The notes beneath the pieces were generated by a model. It was not told the DNA's origin, did no database searches, and saw only the letters and a list, made by a program, of their open reading frames with translations. The translations under genes were made by a program, and so were the position numbers. From Zanthoxylum bungeanum (lineage: Eukaryota; Streptophyta; Magnoliopsida; Sapindales; Rutaceae), in NCBI GenBank assembly GCA_019454045.1, contig SKCR01034786.1, positions 62,001 to 126,000 of the forward strand: a stretch of 64,000 nucleotides of DNA, given 5' to 3'. Position 1 is the first letter of the stretch; every line of letters starts with the position of its first letter. Below are positions 1-9,665 of this stretch, one piece after another.

Positions 1-166
1 CACAAGGTAATTTGAACCACTTGTTGCACACAGAGTTGCACGGGCTGTCAGAGCCGTGGCATTTCTCAGCATGGGGAATTGATATTATCGAGGAAATTTG
101 ACCACACAGTCAAACGGACATCGCTTCATAGTAGTGGAAGTAGACTACTTTTCAAATGGGTGGAAG
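1..166 (+). pseudogene. Tat-A integrase, first piece (broken)
   Basis: This is the zinc-finger-to-core junction of a gypsy integrase, the enzyme that joins element cDNA to host DNA. It aligns by eye with Tat-D 32,230-32,368 plus 34,473-34,505: the TELHG, SAWGID-like and SKWVE segments are recognisable. The frame is not open. A TGA follows the region of the first catalytic aspartate and a small indel shifts the frame. The gene continues at 2105 after the LTR-1 insertion; the bases GGAAG at 162-166 are the left target duplication. The 5' end is cut by the window edge. Confidence 0.75.
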
Positions 167-2104
167 TGTTAGTGTTCCTAGAACATTATAAGGATCTAAT
201 AAGCATGCATAATATAAGAGTTGATCATTATAAGGTGCGGAATATACTTACAATGAGTGTTGGAGCTTTTAAAAATTTTGAGATCCAAGATCTCCAAGAT
301 CCAAGCTTTAGGATGAATCCAAGCTTTAAGATGATTCCAAGCTATTGAGGAGTTTCCCTATCACCTTTGTTCACTTCCAAAGTGCTAGCTTTGTTGATTT
401 GAAAAATCAAATCAAAGAGAAGAGAGGCACTCAAATTCGGCCAAGGAGGAGTCCTTAGGGTTTTTGTGTTTTTTGGTTTGTGTCAAGTGTTACAACAAAT
501 GAAATGCCCCTTTTGTTATTTACCAAAAAGTGAAACCATTTCACCTTTTACCCAATACAAGGTAGAGATTGGTAAGTGGTTTACATAAAGGCAAAACAAG
601 GTGGTTGTGTGGTGGGAACACCTACCACACTTTTGGCTCCAATATTTTGAATCGAAATTCAAATATCTCTACGGGCATTTGACGCGGCTCGGTTCCGTTT
701 AATCCGATTAAACGATCCTTCGTCGCTAAATAATTAAATCCAATTAATTAAATAACGATGCCTCGTAAATATATTACGAACGTCGTTCACGAACTAATTC
801 TAAATTATTCGTTCGTTCGCATTAAAGTCCGACTTTAATCTCGTAATGAATCCAATCCATTTTAATATATCCGATATATCAATTTTAGCCCGTTTGAATA
901 AATTAAATAGAAAAATCAAATTTAACTATTAAATTATTTTACCGATTAATTCCAAATTAATCGCGTTCTTTCGCCACTGTACACTTTTAATCCCAGATTA
1001 AACAAAGCCCATATTAATCCCAGATTAATTTTCTCTCTCTTAATTAATCCCAGATTAATTCCAATTTAAGTCAACTGTCATCGGTGAATCCTTGGGAAGC
1101 GACCCAAAGATCTCTGGATATGTTGGCAGTAAATCCGGTAATCGGACTATCCGATAAAGCGAGTACCTCGTACTACGTGCTTACCGATTTACAAGACATG
1201 GTTGGCTTCTAGCAAAGCACCGTGCCTACCCAATTCTCCAGAAATATTCTTACTGGAATATATAATCTATGTCAGACGTAGAATACCTAGTATCTCGTAT
1301 TTCGATCCAGTATCTGATGTCACGTGCTAGGCCTGGGGCTGGAATAGTGTCTGCCCCGTACGAAGCACATATCGGATATCAAACAACTAGTCTCTTTGAA
1401 TCGGATAATCATGACCTTGTCACATTATCCCGATGGTTGCAACACAATAGAGAACGAGTTATGAATCCCTGCGTGATCATCATCTCCATATGTCTGGAGT
1501 GACACTTCCGTCTTGACATCACATCCAATACACTACGATTCTCGATAAACCCAATAGAGGCGTACACAGAACCTGTTAAAGCCCTGGACGACCAAAACCA
1601 AAGTTTACCGATTGTCGCAAGTATTAGCAATGTAAGTCTCAGGTTAAGACCAAATACATCTACCCTGACGCGGACTCCCTTAGACACATATACATACTAC
1701 CAATGGGATTCCGCGGGGTCTATCCAGAGCGAAGCTGTTTTCCGTACCATCGGTAAAACACAACCTCCTATCGCACTTGCATAAGTATCCTATACTTAAA
1801 CATATGAGAACTGTGTCGTTATGCTCTCACAACGCGCACAAGTGCAATACTAGTCTATTCCGCATTATCAATGTCCAGTCTCGATAATACTACGACTAGG
1901 GATATTTAATGATTAAACCTTATGGATTGATACTGTCTCATATCATCTCAATCTGGAACTAATCATATGGACTTTTACCATTTATATGTAATAGTAAATG
2001 AATTACGAAATGATAAAAGGTAATTTCAATATTACATAGTCAATTTTGTACAAAACACAATGTCTTTTACAAACGGTGACGCTATGGGTCATAATTGTCT
2101 AACA
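167..2104 (-). mobile_element. LTR-1: solo copia LTR inserted in Tat-A integrase
   Basis: This 1,938-bp LTR starts TGTTAG and ends CTAACA, a perfect 6-bp terminal inverted repeat, and is flanked by the 5-bp duplication GGAAG (162-166 and 2105-2109). Its right half is clearly related to the Cop-B, Cop-C and LTR-E LTRs; all share the end GTGACGCTATGGG and the conserved AATTAAT-rich block. Comparison with Cop-C puts its transcription direction on the minus strand. No internal region, PBS or second LTR is present. The usual origin is recombination between the two LTRs of a full element. Short open frames inside it are incidental. Confidence 0.9.
987..1058. repeat. Three perfect 15-nt inverted repeats in LTR-1
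   Basis: TTAATCCCAGATTAA occurs at 987-1001, 1014-1028 and 1044-1058. Each is an inverted repeat TTAATC/GATTAA around CCA, separated by short CT-rich runs. Related copies lie at the same place in the other copia LTRs (10557-10571 in Cop-C, two in Cop-I near 55,330-55,375). They could be regulatory palindromes in the LTR; no function is shown. Confidence 0.7.
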
Positions 2105-2860
2105 GGAAGTTGAGTCATTTCTCAACGTCATAATAAAACAGATGTCAAATTTCATAGCTCGGAACATCATTTGTCGATATGGAATGCCGTATCACGTAGT
2201 GACGGACAACGGGGTACAGTTTCAAGGAGAAACAAAGGTAATGCTACAGAGGTACGAGATAGGACATCACAAGTCGTCATCGTACAGACCGCAGGCAAAT
2301 GGGGTTGTCGAGGCAACCAACAAGATGATAAAGAGGATGTTAGCCAAAATGACAGAGAACTACAAAGATTGGGCTGATAAGCTACCGTATGGCCTGTGGG
2401 GGTACAGAATTTCAGTAAAAACGGCAACAAGAGCCACCCCTTATTCTTTGGTCTATGGAATGGAAGCGGTACTACCAGTAGAAGTTGAGATATAGTCTAT
2501 ACGAGTATTAGCAGAAGCATAATTACCTGAGCATGAATGGGCCTCGCAGAGGTTCGAATAGTTGGCATTACTAGATGAGAAGTGGATGAAGTCCTTATGT
2601 CACATGCAGTTATACCAGAAGAGATTGGCCCGAGCATTCAACAAGAAGGTGCGTCCTACCAAGATCAGAAAGGGAGACTTGGTACTAAAGCAGTCGAAGC
2701 CGTCAATGACAGATCTGAGAGGAAAATTCAGACCCAACTGAGAAGACCCTACATAGTCCAGAAAGTAATGGGAAATGGGGCAGTGGGGTTATCAGACTTG
2801 GAAGGGAACGAATTCACCGAGCCGAACAATATAGACAAATTGAAGCTGTACTTTACCTGA
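2105..2860 (+). pseudogene. Tat-A integrase, core and C-terminal pieces (broken)
   Basis: Continuation of the integrase after LTR-1. The stretch 2142-2492 is open and carries the second catalytic aspartate in VVTDNGVQFQ and the glutamate region NGVVEATNK, followed by the LWGYR and PYSLVYGMEAVLP segments typical of plant gypsy integrases. A TAG follows at 2493, further stops lie around 2520-2560, and the frame changes before about 2745. The end is recognisable again (NGAVGLSDLEGNEF) and stops at 2858-2860. Upstream of 2142 the frame is degraded. This is a dead copy; homology to Tat-D 34,473-35,256 is clear. Confidence 0.85.
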
Positions 2861-3055
2861 GGAAGACCGAGTGATCATCGAGGGGACTGGCAGAAGACCT
2901 AACCCAATGGAGTAGGGGGTCCATTCATGCATGCATACACGTAACACACTTGCATTCCTTTTTGTGTTTGTTCTATTTTGTAATCACATGTTTCAAAGAA
3001 GAAAAAGAGAAAGTGGAAAAGGCAAGCCAACCAGAAGCAGCAACAGTACAGTGAC

Positions 3056-3190
3056 ATCAGTTTCAGGAATGAATCGCGGGGTTGAGGCCCACATCAGTTT
3101 CAGGAATGAATCAGCATCAGTTTCGGGAAGGAATCCCAGGGTTGAGGCCCATATCAGTATCAGTTTTGGGAAGCAATCCTAGGGGACGAA
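3056..3190 (+). repeat. Short 3'-UTR array, first block
   Basis: Three imperfect units built around CAGTTTCAGGAATGAATC and GGTTGAGGCCCACATCAG. The wording is the same as in the block at 4075-4250 and in the Tat-D and Tat-J arrays (GAGGCCCACATCAGCAG). Confidence 0.7.
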
Positions 3191-3271
3191 GCCCACATTA
3201 TCAGCAGTGGAAAGGAAGAATTCCGTGGAGTGAGTGAGTAAAAAAAAGAGAGAAAGAGAGAAAAGTCCTTG

Positions 3272-4056
3272 ATGGTTAGGCATATGTTCGGTGATGATAT
3301 TATTTGCTGTAAGATGAAACCTTAGAAATGATAAGTGCGAGATGCGCCATCGTCCGGTATTCTGAGTGATTGATCTCGGCTAGACTCGTGAGCACTTGAT
3401 TATGGGATCTTAGTGGTAGAAGTCTGAGTGGTCGGTGAGATGATTAGTTGAAGAGATGGCAGATCAGTGAATGACTGTTTGCCTAGATGTCTATCCTGGC
3501 TTACTTATGCTAGGATATATGATATGGTTGCAAACAAAGAAAAAGTCTCTGAAAAGAAAAGCAAAAACAAAAAACAAAATAGACCACCTATAACCAATAA
3601 GCTTGAAGCTACCCATGGGCGAGTACTAGGACCACCATGAGGAGAAATGCTATCTTAAAGGGTAGGTGTGTCGAGAAGAGAGAAAGAAAGAAAAGAGAAA
3701 AAATAAAGAAAAAGAAAGTTCAAAATGAAAAGAAAGAGACGAAAGAAAAGAAGAAGAAAACCATATCATGTTGAGTATGAGAAAGTAATCACAGAGTATG
3801 ATCAAGACATCTTGGTTGGTTAGACCCACTGATCCAATTCTCTTAGACAAATTCATCGAGTTGGCTTACTTAATGATTAAGCTGCGAATGAGCCTTGGCA
3901 CATATACACTAGGAGTCTAGTTCAGATCACTCATTCAGACAAGCGGATTTGAGTGTATTAAGTACTTTGAAGGTTCTCTGGTTTCGACACGAAGCATCTA
4001 TTGAAGATGAAAATATGTTTAGATATCAAGATTATCTCGTGAGAGACATTATAGCT
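3272..4056 (+). other. Segment X in Tat-A
   Basis: About 785 bp without coding potential that aligns with 52,792-53,490 of Tat-H. A similar segment is not seen between pol and LTR in Tat-D or Tat-J. The best conserved part is 3583-3670, 88 nt, with about eight differences from 53095-53182 by eye. It is flanked by loose purine-rich sequence (3670-3770) that is not conserved. Function unknown. Confidence 0.6.
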
Positions 4057-4074
4057 TGGTTCAGGAATGAACTA

Positions 4075-4250
4075 TCACATCAGTATCAGTTTGGGGGCGA
4101 GGCCCACATCAGTATCAGTCTAGGGCGAGGCACACATTAGTATCAGTTTGGGGGCGAAGCCCACATCAGTATAAGTTTGGGGGGCGAGGCCTACATCAGT
4201 ATCGATTTTCAGGATGAGTCCCAGGGTTGAGGCCCATACATCATCAGAAT
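4075..4250 (+). repeat. GAGGCCCACATCAGTATCAG array
   Basis: About four to five units of 40-45 bp reading roughly GGGGGCGAGGCCCACATCAG, in the 3' UTR of Tat-A. Same motif family as the Tat-D array at 35,461-35,790. Confidence 0.75.
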
Positions 4251-4612
4251 GCCGGGTATGCACTCTGGGTATGGAGACAAACCGCGACACCTCAGGTATG
4301 GGGTTTAGCACACCGGATATGGCACTCTAGGTATGGAGACACAACCATGACACCTCGGGTATGGGGTTTAGCATGCCGGATATGGCACTCCGGGTATGGA
4401 GAAACAACCATGACACCTCGGGTATGAGGTTTAGCATGCCGTGTATGGCACTTCGGGAATGAAGACACAACTACGACACCTCGAGTATGGGATTTAGCAC
4501 GTCGGGTATGGAACTCTGGGTATGGAGACACAACCGCGACACCACAGGTTTGGGGTTTAGCAGGCTAGGTATGGCACTCCGCGTATGGAGACACAACTGC
4601 GAATGGCACTCC
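4243..4612 (+). repeat. 63-bp tandem array, six units, Tat-A 3' UTR
   Basis: The phrase TATGGAGACACAACC recurs with starts near 4273, 4335, 4398, 4461, 4524 and 4587, a period of 62-63 bp. Each unit also carries GACACCTCGGGTATGGGGTT and TTTAGCA. The same unit occurs in the Tat-F 3' UTR (40,404-40,620), which links the two elements as close relatives. Confidence 0.85.
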
Positions 4613-4800
4613 GGGAATGGAGATCGGTTCGGGAATGGAGATCGGTTCGGGAATGGACCTCATCACACCACATCACAGTAACACTCCGGGAATGGAGATC
4701 GGTTCGGGAATGGACCACATCATGGTGATGGTTTGGGAATGGACCATATCACATCATCACATCAACGGCTCGGGAATGGACCAGGGGTCGAAGCACCCCA
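4610..4800 (+). repeat. GGTTCGGGAATGGA array
   Basis: Repeats of GGGAATGGAGATCGGTTC and of GGAATGGACC with CATCACA spacers. The unit GGTTCGGGAATGGACC can fold back on itself (GGTTC with GGACC, one G-U) and resembles the hairpin unit of the Tat-H array. Confidence 0.65.
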
Positions 4801-5428
4801 ACATCATATCAACTCAACACAGCAGGCAGACCATGTGGCAGATGGCGAGCTAGGTAAGTAAAAATGCATTGCACGTACTTTGATAGGATTGTCATTGTCA
4901 CACATTGCACAAGTCCCATCAAAGTGGGGGCGACCGTAGGCACTGCATTTTTTCATATAAGACCCGATGATGAGTCTCGTATGGAGACAACTACCTCTTT
5001 AGTCATGAAAGTCGCTGGAAACGGATGTTGGAAGGGTAAAGTTGGAAAACAGAATTTTTGGTGGATTTATCCAAGTTGTTTAGCTTCGGTTGCTTGTTGG
5101 ACTTCCATTTCAAAGCTTATCTCAGGCCAAAACCCCCATAGACCACTTACCAAACCCAAACCAAACCCAAAATACCCAAGCCCACCAAGTCAAGCCAAGT
5201 CCACGCCCAAGGGAGGATGATTCACGCCCAAAGCCTCTTTATTTAGGTAAATGCATATTTATCACATGCTAAAATCTTGTAAAATCCTTACCTAAATAAA
5301 AGAAATCAAATCAAATCCCTACCAAATCAAATCCAATCACCATCCTAAATAAGGAGATCCTTTCCTTATGAAAAACCAATTATGAGATTCTTTCCTATTC
5401 AAATAAGGAAAGCCTCCTCTCCTTTGCC

Positions 5429-5437
5429 TATAAAAAG
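5429..5437 (+). promoter_or_regulatory. Candidate TATA box, Tat-A LTR
   Basis: TATAAAAAG, about 495 bp into the LTR. The Tat-F LTR has TATAAAAA at the matching place (41215-41222). Transcription start not known. Confidence 0.5.
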
Positions 5438-6258
5438 AACCCCTCACCACCATTCACAACCCTAGCTCATATACCTCCCTCAAGCACGCCTAAAGCACTC
5501 TCCCTAGCCTCTATCACACGCCAAAGCATCCCCCTGAAGCCTCCATTGCCGCATCCTTGAAGAAAAATACCTAGCTTTGTCGTATCTTCACCACCACAAC
5601 CAATACCATTCACGCCCAACACTCGTTTCACAGCCCCTTTTGCCGCCATTCAAGCCACCATTCACAGCCCCAAAACACACCAAAATAAGCCTCAAATACA
5701 GCCCTAAAGTCGTAAAAACACCCTCCAAACACAGCTCCAATTACACGCCTGAAACAGTCTCAAAAACACTCACTGCACTGCACCTTTACTGCCGCAAATC
5801 CGCCCACTGACCTGATCGGTTTTGTAGTGAATTTAGCCCTCAAATAGCTCTCGAAACACCTAAAAACTGCACTAAAAAAACTACACAAAACCCTCCTAAA
5901 AATCACTAAAAACCGCACCCCTTTGGCCTCCCAAATCACCCAAAACAGTCCCAAAACGACCAAAACAGCGACCTGAAACGTAGCAGCAAAACAGCAGCAA
6001 AACAGACTTAAAACAGCAGCCCAAGCATCAAAACAACGAGGAAAGATGTTGAGTGGACAAATCGGAAAAAGCATCGGATCAATCACCATCCAACGGACGT
6101 GTAACGCCCTTTCTTGAGACGACAAAAGAGGTTAGACCTGAGGGCACCTTTTTACTTATCTTCTTTCGTTTTATTTTATTTATTTTAAAATATTATTACA
6201 TGAGAGTCGTTTGAGGCATGATATGATTGTTGGATGAGCGGGATATGTGTTCCCTTTT

Positions 6259-6354
6259 GTGGTATATCGGATGGAAACCCGGACGTAAATTCCGTAGCCA
6301 ATTCCGAATGGACGGTAGTATGGTCTGCACTCAGGATACAACGCCACATACCAC
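6259..6354 (+). repeat. 96-nt cassette, Tat-A LTR
   Basis: Opens GTGGTATATCGGATGGAAAC and closes CCACATACCAC. The ends GTGGTA and TACCAC are inverted repeats. The length is exactly the same as in most other copies. Confidence 0.8.
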
Positions 6355-6951
6355 TTAAGATACAAATATCTCGTCTCATCCAAATTTGTATTTGAGCATA
6401 TTAGAGTTTATAGGTTATTTATTTTTTATTTGAAGTATGATTTAATTTAGTTTCGTCATTTAATTTTAAAGCATGATTATGTTATTTAGACATGTTGTTT
6501 CTTTACTCGTTATGCATGATGTTTAGTTTAGTTTATATTCATGTTTAAGTAATTATTTGTTTATGTTGGTTTGATGGCTCAATGTGTTCAATGTGTGATA
6601 TTGCGTGTTTTTTGTTTAAAGACTTACTTTCAAGCATGCAAACTTAGATTAGGATTTATTTAGCGGAAGCATATTAGATCTAAGTGACCTTTGAACATGA
6701 TTATTGAGTAGATGCGGTTGATCTATTGCATAAATTATATCGTCACAATGACATAAGTAAGGGACCATTCCGAACCCAACGGTTTGAGGTCTTCCCTTGC
6801 GAGGGGTGAGTGCGGCCTTAAATCTTTGTCCCGGTTCACACCGGATGGCGACTCCATTATTCTCCAGTTTAGTTCCCCGCGGACTACTCCGTACTCTCAA
6901 CTAGGCCCTGAGTCTAGAACAGCATGCGTCGCCCAAGTTCTGTGTCCTACA

Positions 6952-9665
6952 CATAGCTTAGTACGTTGGTATGTTGCCATCCATGTATGTCTTCCTTGAA
7001 GACTTATATAGTACCAATAGGCACAATGCCTTCCGGTATAACAACTAGTGTCCAAACATAGTTAGTATACATAGAATTCATTTCGGACTTTATGGCACTT
7101 TGCCATAATTGGGAGTCGATACCTTGTATCACTTCCTCATACGTAGTCTGTTGGTATTCCCAAAAAGATTGACATATTTATGAGGTGAGATCAGAAACCC
7201 ATACCCCAGGTTGTTTTCTAACTCTCTCTGACCTACGCGGTTCTTGTGTATTCGAAGATTACTGGTACAGTTTCATCCTAGATTAACTGTTTGTGGTCCA
7301 TTAAGGACTCAGTGCCTAGAACAGTATTACTCCGATTTTCATCGAGTTTTACTATCCTCCCACTTACCACTGCATATCGGTATTCCTCTTAGGAAAAACC
7401 GCATGGTAAGCAACAATTAAATTGTTCTCTAGTGAGTTGTATAAGTACTATACTTTGGTTTCCCTATGATAACCTACAATTAGGCACTTATCCGATTTGG
7501 GTTCTAGTTTGGTATCATCCAAACGTATGTCTAGCATTCCCAAATCATCCAGAGTGAGAAACCCGGTTTCTTTCCTGTTCATATCTAATATGAAGTCTGT
7601 CAAACAGATTTATATGGAACCGTATTCAAAATAAGTATTACACTGTTAATGTTTATCCGTTGAAGGAAATGGTAGCTCAGAGCGACTCATGATTAACCTT
7701 ATCATGTCTAACAAAATTCGGTTTCTCCGTTCGGACACACCATCAAACTGACGTGTTCTGGAAGGAGTCCTCATTGAAAGAATACTATACTCTTTCAAGT
7801 ATTTGAGAAACTTATTGCTTAAGTATTTTCATCATGGTCTAACTGTGACGAAATAATACTTTAGCCGATCTGTTTGTCTAATTCGTGTCGAAACTCTAAA
7901 AGTTTTCGATTCGTGTTTCAAACGAAACACATAACCATAACGATATGCACCATCCGTAAAGGACACGAAATATTCATATCCACCTCTAGCCTAGCTAGAT
8001 ATGGGCCCACTTACGTCACTATGAACGAGGGCTAACAGATCGATGGCACTTACACTTTTACCAAGTAAAAGGTATTTTAGGCACTTCGCCCAATAAACTA
8101 GATTCGTAGACTTTATTTGAATAGCATCAAATTCGTCCTAGTATCCACTCTTCGAAAGTGTGGATATACGAGTCTTATTTAAAGTGTCCCAGACAAAACT
8201 GCCACTGATAAGTCTTAACTGATCAAATCAGTTTGAGCTACTTGTTTGTCAAGTTATATGTTTGAGATTTATTTATATTCAAAATATAAATACTATTATT
8301 CACATCTAATGTGTTTATCTCAATATCATCTTTATATAATAAAACACTTTAGTGTTCTAGAATATAAAGGTCTACTTGCAATGAGTTATACTCGATATGG
8401 AGATAATATTTATAGTCAAACTAGTTACATTATAACAGTTTCCTAATTTAAGGACGTACCCGAGGGTAGTTCTTAAACTTAGGTATCTACGATTAAAACA
8501 GCGACTGTCGTCCCGTTTCCGATTCGCAGATTTATCTCATCTGAAGCCAGTATCCTGCTCATAGAAGATTCTGCACATCAGTACATATATTTATGTACCA
8601 CTATTTAGTATCTAAAATCCAATTTTAATACTAGTAGTGAACATTTTATGACAAATATCTTTGAAGTCAGAGCCTTGCCCGTCTTTAATTCCTTCATGTC
8701 TGCCTTGTCCATTCGGCAGTCTCGCTTCCGCGATCCCGTTTGCCACAATTTAGACAGACATCTTGGGATATGTCATTTGTCTTCCTAGAAGATTATAATG
8801 ATTTTGCCTTTGCCCTTTTCCACATCCCAAAAGCCTTCGGCATAGCCTTGGCCTTCTAGAATATGAAAGTTAGATGCGCCTTGCGCTACTTGCCCGTCTT
8901 CAAACTTTGGCTTTGGCTTCTTGAGCATAGTCATTAACTCTCTAAGAGTTTACTATTGCAATTAAGTACTTCAAAGAACTAAATTAGATCTATTAAGATC
9001 CTTCAATTTCATTATCATACTTAAGGATCTAATCCTTAGTTCTGATTAAGAAATTAAGGAGTCTATTTGACAAGTATAATAGATTAAGCACTAAAGTTAT
9101 CAATACATGAATCTTCCAAAGATCATGCTCTACTTATTTGCTTAACTCCGGGCTTAGGCCTAAGATGTTATTTTATCAAATAAAGTAACTTCTTAGTTTC
9201 CAAGACTATCCTGAAATTTTATTCCCAGTTAGAAAAATAAAGTCGTTTAAACATATTTTCCCTAGGATTATGTTTTAAACACTAATCTTTCAATTTATCT
9301 TGATTCTAATAGTCTAACTATTTAATCAACAATGTCAGGTACTTTTTAATATAATGATTACTATAGTCCAACTATATAATCAACTATACTTTTAATTTGT
9401 AAAATTCCATTATATTGATTACTATAATCCAATTATAAAATCAACTATTTATTGAATTAGTTTGAATACAGTCCAACTGTTTTAAACAACTATTTAAATA
9501 TTAGCAACTAATATTTAATTTATTTGACGAATGATATTTGATTGAGCCGTATGGTAAGTAACTAAATGAATATTGCAAATCTAATATTTTCCTTCCACTA
9601 ATTTTCGGCGAGCCTCTAAACCCTCTATCGAGTACTCGGGAAACCGTGTTTCCTAGTGGGCTAGG
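6952..9665 (-). pseudogene. Cop-B integrase, protease and gag region (heavily decayed)
   Basis: No long open frame survives, but the DNA follows Cop-C step by step. 6965-7270 matches Cop-C 13,018-13,330 (integrase C-terminus and RT start), 7270-7960 matches about 13,330-14,010 (integrase core), 7960-8650 matches about 14,040-14,710 (pre-integrase and protease region), and 8650-8960 matches 14,755-15,060 (zinc knuckle and gag end). Most of gag, Cop-C 15,060-15,600, has no counterpart; 8,960-9,290 is AT-rich sequence I cannot align. 9300-9530 holds about four degenerate copies of ATAGTCCAACTAT..AATCAACTAT near the expected gag start. Indels and substitutions are spread throughout, so this copy is old. 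Confidence 0.7.
9661..9665. repeat. Target site duplication of Cop-C, left
   Basis: CTAGG, repeated at 19768-19772. The uninterrupted site can be read in Cop-C itself (GGGCTAGGATCCCGTT at about 15,831), confirming the insertion point within a related leader. Confidence 0.92.

Larger units (their letters stand above)
2861..4934 (+). other. Tat-A 3' untranslated region
   Basis: This is 2.07 kb between the integrase stop and the 3' LTR, with no credible gene. It contains a CATGCATGCA block (2926-2935) also present after pol in Tat-D and Tat-J, a first short array (about 3056-3190), segment X (about 3272-4056, shared with Tat-H), a GGGGGCGAGGCCCACATCAG array (about 4075-4250), a 63-bp array (4243-4612) and a GGGAATGGA array (about 4610-4800). 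A conserved stem (4877-4884 with 4918-4925) and the purine tract AAAGTGGGGGCGAC (4921-4934) come just before the LTR. Confidence 0.8.
1..6951 (+). mobile_element. Tat-A: Ty3/gypsy (Tat-type) retrotransposon, 3' part
   Basis: The window opens inside the integrase gene of a Tat-type gypsy element. Integrase, a long 3' UTR with several tandem arrays, and a 3' LTR ending at CTACA (6951) follow in order. The base order matches Tat-D downstream. A solo copia LTR (167-2104) splits integrase. Immediately after 6951 the sequence continues as copia (Cop-B) coding DNA on the minus strand, so Tat-A was probably inserted into Cop-B. Its 5' half and left target duplication lie outside the window, so this last point is inference. 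Confidence 0.85.
4935..6951 (+). mobile_element. Tat-A 3' LTR (short form)
   Basis: A 2,017-bp LTR. It starts CGTAGG, where the family consensus is TGTAGG (one transition), and ends CTACA. A TATA-like box TATAAAAAG lies at 5429-5437. One copy of the 96-nt cassette is at 6259-6354. The 3' end (about 6740-6951) is the conserved U5-like block found in every Tat LTR here. It lacks the 182-bp array and second cassette that lengthen the Tat-D LTRs to about 3.5 kb. Open frames inside are AT- or C-rich noise. Confidence 0.85.

Noticed and set aside
3670..3770. Long purine-rich stretch as a polypurine tract
   Set aside because: It is over 1 kb from the LTR, and the real tract AAAGTGGGGGCGAC abuts the LTR start.
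5760..6125. 121-codon minus-strand open frame
   Set aside because: It falls in the C-rich CAGCAG/CCAAAACAG part of the Tat-A LTR; no domain, not conserved as protein in the other LTRs.
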